A DNA stretch of 64,000 bases from Bacillota bacterium (GTDB lineage: Bacteria; Bacillota; Clostridia; Peptostreptococcales; Anaerovoracaceae): assembly GCA_022793795.1 (NCBI GenBank), contig JAAWDM010000031.1, positions 1-64,000 on the forward strand, in the 5' to 3' direction. Positions 1-8,663 of the stretch are shown in pieces. Within the stretch, counting starts at the first letter, position 1; every line of letters begins with the position of its first letter. The notes under the pieces were generated by a model. That model saw nothing but the letters and a program-made list of their open reading frames with translations, was not told the origin of the DNA and made no database searches. The position numbers were made by a program, and so were the translations under genes.

Positions 1-2
1 AG

Positions 3-152
3 CACCAGGCAGGTATGCAGACTTCTAAGATTATCGTAGCCATCAACAAGGATCCCGAATGTCCGATGATGAAGCTGGCTGACTATGCTATCGAAGGAGA
101 CTTAAAGAAGGTCATCCCTGAAATCATCGCTCTTTGGGATGTTGCTCAGTAA
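3..152 (+). CDS. etfA: Electron transfer flavoprotein alpha subunit, C-terminal end (partial)
   Basis: Only the last 49 codons are in the window, and the gene enters from the left edge in frame 3. The visible tail reads [20 protein letters not shown] and then ADYAIEGDL, which is the FAD-binding C-terminal signature of EtfA (GM..SK.I.AIN.DP and ADY.I.GDL). EtfA pairs with EtfB to carry electrons from acyl-CoA dehydrogenases, or takes part in flavin-based electron bifurcation, in the cytoplasm of anaerobes. The gene converges on the sigma-54 activator next door. The family call rests on this short tail, but the motif is distinctive. Confidence 0.88.
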   Translation, partial: HQAGMQTSKIIVAINKDPECPMMKLADYAIEGDLKKVIPEIIALWDVAQ

Positions 153-194
153 ATGGAAGTCTATATTTCCAATAAATTTTCTTTTCCGAAAACA

Positions 195-234
195 GAAAGG
201 TCGCCTTTTCCTAAATTGGTAAAGACGGTCTTTC
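195..234 (+). terminator. Possible terminator hairpin between etfA and the sigma-54 activator
   Basis: Arms 195-208 and 221-234 pair over about 14 bp, with two G-U pairs and one mismatch, around a 12-nt loop. A T-rich stretch (TTTATCCTCTTTC) follows on the plus strand. It lies between two converging genes, so it would end etfA transcription. The stem is imperfect and the T-run is interrupted. Confidence 0.45.
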
Positions 235-235
235 T

Positions 236-2176
236 TTATCCTCTTTCTTGCAACAACCTCCACAGATGAGTTCTACTGATTCCCAGGATCTTAGCGGCTT
301 CCGTCTTATTCCCATTGGTCTGCTGTAAGGTATGCAAAATCTCCTCCATGGTCAATTTCCTTCTGGAGACAACTTCTACGGCCTTGACGGTTGATGCTTT
401 CTCTCCATGACTGGTCCATCCCATATCTTTAGGTGAATTAGCTAGAAGCAACTTCACATCCTCTGCATGGATCGATCGATTATAATATCCCAACACAAAG
501 ATACGCTGTACAAAATTTTGCAGTTCTCGCACATTCCCTTCCCAGGGGTAACGAAGTAGATACTGATAGGCCTCTGCATCCAGGGTTGCTGTATATTCCA
601 GCTGGAATTTCTCTGCATAATCTGTGATAAAGGTATCCATCAACTCTGTAATATCCCCGCGTCGCTCTCTAAGGGGTGGAATCGTAAGAAATACGGTGCT
701 GAGTCGATAAAACAGATCTCGCCGAAATCGCTTTTCCTCCACTTCTCGATAGATATCCTTATGGCTGGCTGCAATGACTCGTACATCCACTGGAATGATC
801 CCATCATCGCCAATTCTGCGAACCTCTCTCTCCTGTAAAACGCGAAGCAAGGCGCTCTGTGAAGCCAAGGAAAGTTCACCGATTTCATCCAGAAAAACAG
901 TCCCTCTATGGGCAAGCTCAAAGATGCCTGCTTTTCCGCCTTTTTTAGCGCCGGTAAAGGAGCCTTCGCTATAGCCGAATAGCTCGCTTTCCAGCAGATT
1001 TTCCGGCAAAGCCGCGCAGTTAACCGCATAAAACGGCTCTTTTCTCCGCTCGCTTTCATTGTGGATACATTGAGCAAATAGTTCCTTTCCTACACCACTT
1101 TCTCCGTAAATCAGAATGTTGGAATTGAATCCAGCACACTGTTTCGTCCTCTCTTTACATTCTGCAATAATTCGGCTATTTCCTTTAATATCATCTAGAT
1201 TAAATTTTGCATATTGTTTTTTCTTATGCAATTCCGCACGGATTTTCTTTTCTTCCTCCACCACATTAGCCGTCTGTCTAAAAAAAATAAAAACTTCATG
1301 TTCTCCAACTGTATTGATCACAACCTTAGTATTCATAATGATTCGGTTGTTACCCTCAGTTTTTACTATGACATTTTTAAAATCATAATTGAGAACATTA
1401 TTCCAATCAATAGATGGAATATATTTTTCAATTTTTATGTCTTCAATAGCCATCTCACTCGGGATATCTAGTATCTCCTTTGCATAATCATTGATCCACT
1501 CCACATGAAACATTCCGTCTATGTTGATGATTCCTTCATTTTTATTGCTAAGAATCGTTTCAATCTTTTGGTTCTGATTGGCATCGTTTGCACGAATATC
1601 GATAATTTTTATGGCCTCTACGATGGCATTCCGCATGGCGTTCTCCCCAATATATAAAGGAGCACATTTACCGCCCATTTCACGAGTTCGTTTAATTCCA
1701 TTATGACCACTGAACAAAATTTGTTTTTTCATCAAAATTTCGTCAACACAGGGAAAATAGTCATCCATATTCTCATAATTATATACTTCTGTCTCAACAC
1801 CAAAGATAGATCGAAGATGTGCTGGTAAGTTCTCATAGTGTAGTAAATTATTGCTATTTTGTAGGAGTAAACCGATTCTCTCCCCAGTTTTTGGCGTTAG
1901 CTTAATTAAGGAAGCCAGTACATCCACCATATCCGGTTCTACCATAATGATTGGCAGATTCACATGAGGTTTGATGAGTCCATAGGTATAGCCTCTAGCA
2001 ATGATGGCGTCATACCCCAGTTGCTCCAGCATCTTGGCCTTTTTCACCAAAATATCGTAAGAAAAATCGCTTCCATACTGAATGACTTCTGTGTTTTCAA
2101 ATTCTTCCCGAAACTGGTCGTCATACAATTCAAACTTGTCCTGATAGGTCAAAATCGCTATCTTCCGCTTTTGCAT
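236..2176 (-). CDS. Sigma-54-dependent transcriptional activator with PrpR-type sensor domain
   Basis: The 646-residue protein has the layout of a bacterial enhancer-binding protein. Residues about 1-190 resemble the PrpR N-terminal sensor domain, about 205-310 look like a PAS region, and about 330-560 form the AAA+ ATPase. Walker A is GESGVGKE at 358-365, the sigma-54 contact loop is GSFTGA at 405-410 (S replaces the usual A), and Walker B is VFLDEIGEL near 428. A Fis-type helix-turn-helix (KTEAAKILGISRTHLWRLL) ends the protein. It would drive RNA polymerase-sigma-54 promoters in answer to a metabolite. Since PrpR domains often serve propionate or short acyl-CoA pathways, and etfA lies next door, an acyl-CoA or amino acid catabolic operon to the left is the likely target (inference). 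A ribosome site (AAGGATAAGG) precedes the ATG. Confidence 0.93.
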   Translation of the reverse strand: MQKRKIAILTYQDKFELYDDQFREEFENTEVIQYGSDFSYDILVKKAKMLEQLGYDAIIARGYTYGLIKPHVNLPIIMVEPDMVDVLASLIKLTPKTGERIGLLLQNSNNLLHYENLPAHLRSIFGVETEVYNYENMDDYFPCVDEILMKKQILFSGHNGIKRTREMGGKCAPLYIGENAMRNAIVEAIKIIDIRANDANQNQKIETILSNKNEGIINIDGMFHVEWINDYAKEILDIPSEMAIEDIKIEKYIPSIDWNNVLNYDFKNVIVKTEGNNRIIMNTKVVINTVGEHEVFIFFRQTANVVEEEKKIRAELHKKKQYAKFNLDDIKGNSRIIAECKERTKQCAGFNSNILIYGESGVGKELFAQCIHNESERRKEPFYAVNCAALPENLLESELFGYSEGSFTGAKKGGKAGIFELAHRGTVFLDEIGELSLASQSALLRVLQEREVRRIGDDGIIPVDVRVIAASHKDIYREVEEKRFRRDLFYRLSTVFLTIPPLRERRGDITELMDTFITDYAEKFQLEYTATLDAEAYQYLLRYPWEGNVRELQNFVQRIFVLGYYNRSIHAEDVKLLLANSPKDMGWTSHGEKASTVKAVEVVSRRKLTMEEILHTLQQTNGNKTEAAKILGISRTHLWRLLQERG

Positions 2177-2182
2177 AAAGCC

Positions 2183-2788
2183 TTATCCTTTCATTTTTTC
2201 TATCAATCTACCATAAACATGTTCCACCATCCATGGCTCTGTAGAAGCCTTTAAAGCCTCCTCTAAAGAAAACCAACGGACGCTGCTGTTTTCATCCTCC
2301 TTATGGCAGAGGGTCCTTCCCTCCTCTGCCTCAATCAGATAGGTTAGGTTAAAGTGAAGATGGGGCGCTACCCACTCGCCATGTTTGAAATGGCCTGCCA
2401 CGGTCAGAGTCTCTAAGGAAAATATCTCCTGACTCACAGGTTTCAAACAGCTTTGGGGAAGTCCGCACTCCTCTTCCGTCTCTTTCAAGGCCACTTTCAG
2501 CAGATCAGCCTGTCCATCAGCATGACCGCCTAGCCATGCCCAGGAGTCATAAATCCTGTGATATGCCATGACGACTTTGGTTCTATGTGGATTTACCACC
2601 CAGGCCGAAGCCGTCATATGGGCTATGGTATTGGCACGAAGGAGGCAGTCTGGATTCACTTTCATAAATCTAAGCATTTGTGCCTTTGCCCCTGCCTCCT
2701 CTTGATTCCAAGGCGTATATTCTTCTATTTCTGCAATTAAATCGTCCAACGTGGATTTTCGATTTCTATAAATGGGAAACCTGTTCAT
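2183..2788 (-). CDS. NUDIX hydrolase
   Basis: This 201-residue protein has a NUDIX box at about residues 90-112. It starts GGHADGQADLL and ends KETEEECGL. The metal-binding glutamates of the REUXEEXGU core are kept, while K replaces R and the first E of the box is A, as in several NUDIX proteins of the GGHADG type. Such enzymes hydrolyse nucleoside diphosphates linked to another moiety, but the substrate cannot be told here. It lies 6 bp upstream of the sigma-54 activator and 11 bp downstream of proC, so the three are probably cotranscribed. An alternative reading is a house-cleaning or isopentenyl-type hydrolase. Confidence 0.85.
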   Translation of the reverse strand: MNRFPIYRNRKSTLDDLIAEIEEYTPWNQEEAGAKAQMLRFMKVNPDCLLRANTIAHMTASAWVVNPHRTKVVMAYHRIYDSWAWLGGHADGQADLLKVALKETEEECGLPQSCLKPVSQEIFSLETLTVAGHFKHGEWVAPHLHFNLTYLIEAEEGRTLCHKEDENSSVRWFSLEEALKASTEPWMVEHVYGRLIEKMKG

Positions 2789-2799
2789 TGGCCAGTTTC

Positions 2800-3582
2800 C
2801 TATTTACCACTAGCTGCGTCTACTGCATCCATAAAGGCGGCCCGCATACCAGCGTGTTCCAATGCAATAACGCCGCGGATGGTAGTTCCACCCGGCGAAC
2901 ATACAGCGTCCTTCATAACCCCTGGATGCTGACCGGTTTTCAGCATCAGTTTACCCGTACCCACTACCATCTGGGCCACCATCTTGTAGGCCTCGCCTCT
3001 AGGAATTCCGTGTTTAACCGCTGCATCTGCCATGGCCTCCATCATCATACTGACAAAGGCAGGGCCGCAGCCGGAAACGCCGGAACCAGGCCCAATCAAA
3101 TGACCCGGCAACTCTACCACGGTACCGCAAGCGGAAAGAAGTTCTTGAAGCCATGCTTTTTCTTCGTCGTTCAGAGAATTTTCCTTCTCCACCAAAAATA
3201 CTCCTTCGCCAACCTGACATGGGGTGTTAGGCAGGATGTATTGCACTCTCGTTGACGGGTCTACATGTTTTGCATAGGTCTCAAAATCCCAGCCGATGGC
3301 CACAGAAAGCAACACTTTGCCTGCTAACAGAGACCCTACCTTTCCCAAAACCCCTTCAATCTGATAAGGCTTGCAAGCCATCACCACCACATCGCTGGCT
3401 TTTACCAGCTCCTCCACATCGCTGCAGGGCTGAAACCCTACCTCTTCAGCATTTTTTGCCAGCTTTTCCTGATTGGGCGCATAAGCATACATGTGGTCGG
3501 CCGCCACCTTCCCTGTAGCGATAAAACCCATTGCCATGGCTTTTGCCATATTACCCATACCGATAAATCCAATTTTTTTCAT
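2800..3582 (-). CDS. proC: Pyrroline-5-carboxylate reductase
   Basis: The 260-residue protein begins MKKIGFIGMGNMAKAM, a Rossmann NAD(P)-binding glycine motif. It carries the ProC C-terminal signature around residues 215-240 (KDAVCSPGGTTIRGV). It catalyses the last step of proline synthesis, reducing 1-pyrroline-5-carboxylate to proline with NAD(P)H in the cytoplasm. Its length is normal for the family. A strong ribosome site, AGGAGG, lies 8 nt before the ATG. The next gene on the strand is the NUDIX gene, 11 bp away. Confidence 0.96.
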   Translation of the reverse strand: MKKIGFIGMGNMAKAMAMGFIATGKVAADHMYAYAPNQEKLAKNAEEVGFQPCSDVEELVKASDVVVMACKPYQIEGVLGKVGSLLAGKVLLSVAIGWDFETYAKHVDPSTRVQYILPNTPCQVGEGVFLVEKENSLNDEEKAWLQELLSACGTVVELPGHLIGPGSGVSGCGPAFVSMMMEAMADAAVKHGIPRGEAYKMVAQMVVGTGKLMLKTGQHPGVMKDAVCSPGGTTIRGVIALEHAGMRAAFMDAVDAASGK

Positions 3583-3614
3583 TCCCGTTTCCTCCTATGT
3601 GATTGATTCCTTTT

Positions 3615-4367
3615 TTATTTCAGTTCTAGTTCTACCGGACAGTGGTCAGAGCCAAAAATGTCCGTGTGAATTTTGGCTCCCGCCAGCCTGTCCGTCAAAT
3701 CCTTTGACGCGATAAAGTAGTCGATACGCCACCCCGCGTTCTTTTCCCTGGCTTTGAAGCGGTAGGACCACCAGGAATAGATACCTTCCTCGTCGGGATA
3801 AAAGTAACGAAAGGTATCGATAAACCCTGCCTCTAAAAGCTCCGTCATCTTTCCTCGCTCCTCATCGGTAAATCCGGCGTTTTTCCGATTGGTCTTTGGA
3901 TTCTTCAAATCGATTTCCTTGTGAGCCACGTTCATATCTCCCGCTGCAATGACCGGTTTCTTTTGATTCAGTCGGGTAAGGTGTTCTCGGAAAGCGTCCT
4001 CCCACTCCATGCGGTAAGGCAGTCTTTTCAGCTCCTCCTGGGAATTGGGCGTATACACCGTTACGAAATAGAAATCCTCAAATTCCACCGTAATGACACG
4101 CCCCTCATGGTCATGCTCCTCTATTCCAAGGCCATAGGTTACGGACAACGGTTCCCCTTTGCAAAACACTGCCGTCCCTGAATAACCCTTTTTCTCCGCA
4201 TAATTCCAGTATTGATGGTATCCCGAAAACTCTAATGCAATCTGTCCCTCCTGCAGCTTGGTCTCCTGCAGGCAGAATATATCTGCATCCAATTTCTGAA
4301 AAATATCCATAAAGCCTTTGCCCATGACAGCTCTAAGACCGTTGACATTCCATGAAATCAGTTTCAT
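3615..4367 (-). CDS. xth: Exodeoxyribonuclease III (AP endonuclease family)
   Basis: This is a 250-residue exonuclease III/AP endonuclease of the endonuclease-exonuclease-phosphatase fold. It starts [13 protein letters not shown] and carries LQETKL (metal-binding Glu), GDMNVAH (catalytic Asp/Asn) and [11 protein letters not shown] (catalytic Asp-His) at the end. It cuts DNA at abasic sites and degrades 3' ends during base excision repair. I chose the ATG at 4367 because AGGAG lies 8 nt upstream and the start overlaps the hxlR stop as ATGA, a sign of translational coupling. A longer reading from 4388 would put seven extra residues before the conserved MKLISWN. Confidence 0.95.
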   Translation of the reverse strand: MKLISWNVNGLRAVMGKGFMDIFQKLDADIFCLQETKLQEGQIALEFSGYHQYWNYAEKKGYSGTAVFCKGEPLSVTYGLGIEEHDHEGRVITVEFEDFYFVTVYTPNSQEELKRLPYRMEWEDAFREHLTRLNQKKPVIAAGDMNVAHKEIDLKNPKTNRKNAGFTDEERGKMTELLEAGFIDTFRYFYPDEEGIYSWWSYRFKAREKNAGWRIDYFIASKDLTDRLAGAKIHTDIFGSDHCPVELELK

Positions 4368-4696
4368 TTCATCATCTCCTCTCCCCATTTGCTGAAAGCG
4401 TCTAAAATCGGTGCAAGTCCAGCCGCCTTTTGTGTGGAAACGTACTCCACCCGAACCGGCACTTCAAGATATTCGGTACGTTCTATCAGCCCTGCTTCCT
4501 CCAGTTCCTTCAAACTGCTGGCCAAAACCGTATTGGAAATCCCGTCCAGTTTTCGCTTCAGTTCGTTATATCGAAGCTGTCCCTGACTGTTTAAGACACA
4601 GATAATCTGCATCTTCCATTTGCCGCCAATGAGGGCCATAGCGTAATGAAGGGGACACTTTTCCAAACAGGGACAATCATAATGGTTTTCTATCAC
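4364..4696 (-). CDS. HxlR-family winged-helix transcriptional regulator
   Basis: The 110-residue protein has the typical HxlR layout: an N-terminal [19 protein letters not shown], a winged helix with [18 protein letters not shown], and [15 protein letters not shown]. Three cysteines sit within the first 14 residues (CPCLEKC), a pattern seen in redox- or aldehyde-sensing HxlR members. The start is GTG, with AAGGAG 9 nt upstream. It is translationally coupled to the exonuclease III gene and is transcribed divergently from the LysE-type exporter, which may be its target (inference). Confidence 0.92.
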   Translation of the reverse strand: MIENHYDCPCLEKCPLHYAMALIGGKWKMQIICVLNSQGQLRYNELKRKLDGISNTVLASSLKELEEAGLIERTEYLEVPVRVEYVSTQKAAGLAPILDAFSKWGEEMMK

Positions 4697-4804
4697 GGTA
4701 AGTTTCTCCTTACTTAGTCATAAAATTTTGCCTTCTTGTCAGCCGTATATGAAACGAATATAATAAAATTATAACAGGTAAGAAAAAAGGAGTAAATAGA
4801 TAGA

Positions 4805-5425
4805 ATGGATATTTATCTGCAAGGTTTCACCATGGGACTGGCTTATGTGGCTCCCATCGGTCTGCAAAATTTATTTGTCATCAACACGGCTCTGACCCAG
4901 CCCAAACCAAGAGTCTATTTGACGGCTCTCATCGTCATCTTTTTTGACGTTACTCTGGGAATGGCCTGCTTTTTCGGTGTAGGCGCTGTTGTCCAGGCCC
5001 TTCCTTGGCTGGAATCCGCCATTCTGCTCATAGGCAGCCTGATTGTCATCTGGATTGGCTTGGGCCTGCTCCATGCCAAGGACAATCTCCATACTGACAC
5101 CAAGGTAGATATTCCCATTTTTAAGGTAATCTCCACAGCCTGCGTGGTCACCTGGTTCAATCCCCAGGCCCTAATCGACGGCACCATGATGCTGGGGGCT
5201 TTCAAGGCAACCCTGCCGACGGGTACGGACCTGTTCTTTGTCAGCGGCTTTGCCTCTGCTTCTGTTCTGTGGTTTCTAACTGTATCCACGGTCATCTCTC
5301 TCCTAGGCGCCCGCATCACCAGCAAAACCCTCCGCATCATCAATCTGCTGTGCGGCGCTGTCATCATATTTTATGGATTGAAGCTGTTTTGGAGTTTCGT
5401 CCAGGGTGTCTTTTTTGTTAGTTGA
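4805..5425 (+). CDS. LysE/ArgO-family amino acid exporter
   Basis: This 206-residue hydrophobic protein has about six membrane segments. It begins YLQGFTMGLAYVAPIGLQNL, the typical LysE/ArgO opening with PIGxQN, and keeps ACVVTWFNPQALIDG in the middle (N-P-x-A motif). Such proteins export basic amino acids by proton exchange at the cytoplasmic membrane. The gene is divergent from hxlR with a 108-bp spacer. Its ribosome site, AAGGAG, lies 12 nt before the ATG, a little far. An intergenic repeat begins 9 bp after its stop. Confidence 0.92.
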   Translation: MDIYLQGFTMGLAYVAPIGLQNLFVINTALTQPKPRVYLTALIVIFFDVTLGMACFFGVGAVVQALPWLESAILLIGSLIVIWIGLGLLHAKDNLHTDTKVDIPIFKVISTACVVTWFNPQALIDGTMMLGAFKATLPTGTDLFFVSGFASASVLWFLTVSTVISLLGARITSKTLRIINLLCGAVIIFYGLKLFWSFVQGVFFVS

Positions 5426-5433
5426 CAAAGCAC

Positions 5434-5619
5434 GTTGTTGCCATATTTTTATTTTCTACAAAATGTGATAACATTTTGTCTTCACTCCCTTTGCAAAATC
5501 AGTGTTGCCAGGGTGACTCTGAGGTCAATGTTGGCTTTTTGTCTGAATCCTTCAAAACTGGCCAACGTTTTGGACCGATTTTGTTGGCTATTTAGGCAGC
5601 AATTTCTAAAATGTACAAC
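5434..5619 (+). repeat. Dispersed intergenic repeat, family 1, copy A
   Basis: This 186-bp stretch matches copies at 32180-32309 (opposite strand) and 58925-59108. It shares the core TTTGCAAAATCAGTGTTG (5490-5507) and AATGTTGGC/GCCAACGTT arms at 5527-5535 and 5561-5569 that can form a hairpin. The right end, ATGTACAAC, is the reverse complement of the family's left end GTTGTACAT; the left end here (GTTGTTGCCATATTTTT) is degenerate. It starts 9 bp after the exporter's stop codon and reads in the same direction as that gene. Confidence 0.8.
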
Positions 5620-5641
5620 ATTGATGAAATCGAGCACGCAT

Positions 5642-5675
5642 ATAAAAAGCGGCCGTTTCCATGACGGCCGCTCAT
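5642..5675 (-). terminator. Rho-independent terminator of sigG
   Basis: A perfect 9-bp GC-rich stem (AGCGGCCGT at 5648-5656, ACGGCCGCT at 5664-5672) has a 7-nt loop. On the minus strand it is followed by TTTTTATA. It lies just past the sigG stop. Confidence 0.9.
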
Positions 5676-5689
5676 CGGACATGATTGAG

Positions 5690-6460
5690 TTAAACGTACT
5701 TACGCATATATTTTAAGGCGTTTTTTTCTAGACGGGATACCTGGGCCTGGCTGATGGATATTTCCTCTGCCACCTCCATCTGAGTTTTCCCCTCAAAGAA
5801 ACGCATGTTGAGGATATGCCGTTCCCGAGGACTGAGCTTACGCATGGCCTCTGCCAGAGAAATGTTTTCAATCCACTTAGCGTCGGTATTTTTCGTGTCT
5901 GAAACCTGATCCATCACATAGATGGCGTCGCCGTCGTCATGAAACACCGGTTCATAGAGAGAAATAGGTTCCTGTATGGATTCCAAGGCCATGACTACCT
6001 CCTCACGGCTCACCTCCATAGCTTCTGCGATTTCCGAAACCGTAGGCTCTCTCAAAAGTTCTCTACTGAGCACCTCCTTGGTCTGCAGCGCTTTATAAGC
6101 CATATCTCGAAGGGAGCGGGAAACCCGAATCGCGTTATTATCCCGAAGATAACGTCTGATCTCTCCGATAATCATGGGTACCGCATAGGTAGAAAATTTT
6201 ACACCATGGCTGGTATCAAAATTGTCCAGCGCTTTGATTAGACCAATGCAGCCTACCTGAAACAGATCGTCTGGATTTTCGCCCCTGTTATTAAATCGCT
6301 GAATCACGGAAAGGACCAGCCGAAGATTCCCTTTGATAAACTCATCTCGAGTCTCCTTGTCCCCCGCCTTAATCTTTTCCAGCATCTCCATCATCTCTGC
6401 TTCTTTATACAGTGGCAGTTTGGCAGTATTTACGCCGCATATTTCAACTTTATTCGCCAT
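5690..6460 (-). CDS. sigG: RNA polymerase sporulation sigma factor SigG
   Basis: This is a 256-residue sigma-70 family factor. It starts MANKVEICGVNTAKLPLY, matching the SigG N-terminus (KVEICGV.T.KLP), and has region 2 (NLRLVLSVIQRFNNRGE, DDLFQVGCIGLIKA, FSTYAVPMIIGEIRRYLRD) and region 4 (TQMEVAEEISISQAQVSRLEK). SigG directs late gene expression in the forespore, including gpr. I prefer the ATG at 6460 over one at 6472 because the protein then begins like other SigG proteins and the GGGG site is not overlapped by the start. It follows sigE on the same strand, as in many spore formers. Confidence 0.95.
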   Translation of the reverse strand: MANKVEICGVNTAKLPLYKEAEMMEMLEKIKAGDKETRDEFIKGNLRLVLSVIQRFNNRGENPDDLFQVGCIGLIKALDNFDTSHGVKFSTYAVPMIIGEIRRYLRDNNAIRVSRSLRDMAYKALQTKEVLSRELLREPTVSEIAEAMEVSREEVVMALESIQEPISLYEPVFHDDGDAIYVMDQVSDTKNTDAKWIENISLAEAMRKLSPRERHILNMRFFEGKTQMEVAEEISISQAQVSRLEKNALKYMRKYV

Positions 6461-6561
6461 TATAAACACCATCCCCTATCCAAAATAATTACATTCTAAA
6501 ATATTTCTATTCTAGTTATGTACTAGCTGCTGGTGTTTTATTCCGGCATTACCTTTGAAAT

Positions 6562-7326
6562 TTATCCCAACTTTCTAATCTCTCGCTGTAGTCTTCCTAT
6601 GATCCGTTTTTCCAATCTTGAAATATAGGATTGAGAAATTCCCAGCTTATCTGCCACCTCTTTTTGAGTCATTTCTCGGCCGGTTTTCAAACCAAATCGC
6701 ATCTCCATCAACTCCTTTTCTCTTGGTTCCAGTTTCTGCATGGCTCCATACAAAAGGCTGCGATTGACTTCGTCCTCCAAGTGGTGATAGACGATGTCGC
6801 TGTCAGTTCCCAGCACGTCGCTGAGTAAAAGCTCGTTGCCGTCCCAGTCCACATTCAGAGGCTCATCCAAACTGACCTCGCTTTTCAGCTTGGAATTGCG
6901 TCTTAAATACATAAGTATTTCATTTTCAATGCACCGAGACGCATAGGTGGCCAACTTAATGTTTTTGTCCAACTTAAAGGTATTTACCGCCTTGATTAAA
7001 CCGATGGTACCGATAGAAATCAAGTCCTCCACATTTACGCCGGCGTTATCAAATTTCCTTGCGATATAGACCACTAACCTGAGATTTCTCTCGATTAGAA
7101 TTCCTCTCGCTTCCTGACTTCCTGCTGCATATTCCTGCAACAATCTGGCTTCCTCAAGAGGCTCCAGAGGCGGCGGCAGCACATCGCTGCCACCTATGTA
7201 ATATAACGGATTTTTAATGATCTTCCATAAACCCAGCTTTTGCAAAAGACCTAAGACGCCCGTTCGTCTCAAACCTTTTCTAATATGACTGATACTTCCC
7301 ATATCGCTAACAGATAGATGCACCAT
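6562..7326 (-). CDS. sigE: RNA polymerase sporulation sigma factor SigE (pro-SigE)
   Basis: The 254-residue protein carries the N-terminal pro-sequence typical of pro-SigE, followed by [12 protein letters not shown]. It then has region 2 ([49 protein letters not shown]) and region 4 ([24 protein letters not shown]). SigE controls early mother-cell genes and is activated when SpoIIGA removes the pro-sequence. The reading frame overlaps the end of spoIIGA by 20 bp, and GGAGGGAGG precedes the start by about 11 nt, so the protease and its substrate are made together. Confidence 0.97.
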   Translation of the reverse strand: MVHLSVSDMGSISHIRKGLRRTGVLGLLQKLGLWKIIKNPLYYIGGSDVLPPPLEPLEEARLLQEYAAGSQEARGILIERNLRLVVYIARKFDNAGVNVEDLISIGTIGLIKAVNTFKLDKNIKLATYASRCIENEILMYLRRNSKLKSEVSLDEPLNVDWDGNELLLSDVLGTDSDIVYHHLEDEVNRSLLYGAMQKLEPREKELMEMRFGLKTGREMTQKEVADKLGISQSYISRLEKRIIGRLQREIRKLG

Positions 7327-8134
7327 GTTCCAATATGCCTCCCTCCAAAATATCCCGATTCAACAGAACCTCGAAGTCCTGAAATCTTCCTTCATAATGA
7401 GCAAGTATGACATTTTCTACCACCCTGCCCTCGAACTCCATCTCATCCAGCCGTATGCCTGTAAGGATTCCCTTCTCCACGCCTACTGCCTGATAGGGAA
7501 TCACCGTAAATCTGGTTTCTATCGCCTGCCTGGTAAATTCCAGCTTGCCCCATCCTCTTTCATCTATAAGGATGACCGGCCTTCCTGTCAGCGGTTCCCT
7601 TAAGGAATTTCCCGAATCCACCAGAGCTTGAAAAAAGAAACTCTCTCCCCAAACCGTCAGTTTCACGTTTCCTGTCATCTGATCCCTTGCCCGCTGAGAT
7701 TTTATCAGCTTCACAAACCAATGACAGCCTCCCATGGCTGCCGCTCCAAAGAATACCAGCTTTCCATAAGTTGCCGCCCCCATATAGAAGGCGCCGCTTC
7801 CCACCAATAAAGGGGTATTTTGCCAAATTAACAGGGCCATGACCAAACCGCCGGAAAGTATAGAAAGGAGAAAGAAGATACCAGTCTTTTTTATCAACTG
7901 TTTGCCGCCCAGAGTCATCCAACTTAAACATATGGCCACAGCAAGCCTAACTAGCCACCCACTCACAAGGCCCAAAGGCAGAAAAATCAAAAAACCACTG
8001 ATTCCGCTGACCACTGCGCCTGTTAGTAGTCTCCACCATCTCGCAGGGCGCCCCGTCAGCCTAGCGGTAAAATATAGAAGCAATCCACCGGTAATGCAGT
8101 TTTCCATAAAAAGGTATTCTCCATAGATAACCAT
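7307..8134 (-). CDS. spoIIGA: Sporulation sigma-E factor processing peptidase SpoIIGA
   Basis: The 275-residue protein has an N-terminal membrane half of about five segments, beginning [17 protein letters not shown]. It has a C-terminal aspartic-protease-like domain with [16 protein letters not shown], the D-S-G-N motif that holds the catalytic Asp. SpoIIGA sits in the septum and cleaves pro-SigE. The start at 8134 is supported by GGGAGG 6 nt upstream; a longer reading from 8200 would add 22 residues without the family's opening. It is immediately upstream of sigE. Confidence 0.95.
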   Translation of the reverse strand: MVIYGEYLFMENCITGGLLLYFTARLTGRPARWWRLLTGAVVSGISGFLIFLPLGLVSGWLVRLAVAICLSWMTLGGKQLIKKTGIFFLLSILSGGLVMALLIWQNTPLLVGSGAFYMGAATYGKLVFFGAAAMGGCHWFVKLIKSQRARDQMTGNVKLTVWGESFFFQALVDSGNSLREPLTGRPVILIDERGWGKLEFTRQAIETRFTVIPYQAVGVEKGILTGIRLDEMEFEGRVVENVILAHYEGRFQDFEVLLNRDILEGGILEHGASIC

Positions 8135-8241
8135 CCATCGCCTCCCAGGCTGCTGTTGTCTTTCGTGTACAAGAAGTATCATACACCTATCTATTTTCAA
8201 AGTCTGTCGAATCCTGCCAGGTAAATCATTATTTTTTTACG

Positions 8242-8273
8242 AAAAAACAGAGCCTGTGTCAGCTCTGTTTTTA
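8242..8273 (-). terminator. Rho-independent terminator after the DUF3343 gene
   Basis: A perfect 10-bp stem (AAAACAGAGC at 8244-8253, GCTCTGTTTT at 8262-8271) has an 8-nt loop, with TTTTTTCG following on the minus strand. It closes the dac-DUF3343 unit and separates it from spoIIGA. Confidence 0.9.
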
Positions 8274-8287
8274 AGTGAACGGTTCTG

Positions 8288-8551
8288 TTATTTTATCTGC
8301 TCATAATTCCGCTTTCCTCGCCCCTGCTTTTGAATTTCATACACGCCTACAGGTGCAATCTGTTTGCGCTGAAAAATTTCTATGGCGCTCTGTATGGAGT
8401 CAGTCCTCAGATACAAGCCCGTGCTGCAGGATTTAATCAGCTGTACCGGGAGTTTACGAAGACTGGATTTGATTCCAGCCTCTGCCAGCACATCTCTCCC
8501 ATAAGCAGCCTTATAAAACGAGGAAAAAGCCATGATATACTCTTTTTCCAC
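8288..8551 (-). CDS. DUF3343 protein (putative Se/S carrier-like)
   Basis: The 87-residue protein reads KEYIMAFSSFYKAAYGRDVL, then LRKLPVQLIKSCSTGLYLRT and a C-terminal tail. That is the DUF3343 pattern, in which a central cysteine before the GL/GLYL turn is proposed to carry selenium or sulfur. I take the GTG at 8551 as the start because AAGGAGG lies 7 nt upstream and DUF3343 proteins begin right at this sequence; an ATG at 8680 would overlap the dac gene and add unrelated residues. No selenium or sulfur-transfer genes are near it. Nothing was recognised in the 112 bp between it and dac. Confidence 0.75.
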   Translation of the reverse strand: MEKEYIMAFSSFYKAAYGRDVLAEAGIKSSLRKLPVQLIKSCSTGLYLRTDSIQSAIEIFQRKQIAPVGVYEIQKQGRGKRNYEQIK

Positions 8552-8663
8552 CTTATAGCCTCCTTGCAGTTCTCTTTCCACGCCTTCGCTTACTGCAATC
8601 AAAGACGCCTTTATCTTTTGTATGTATCTGCATGACCGGCTGAGGCGTACCGCATTTTCCTTT

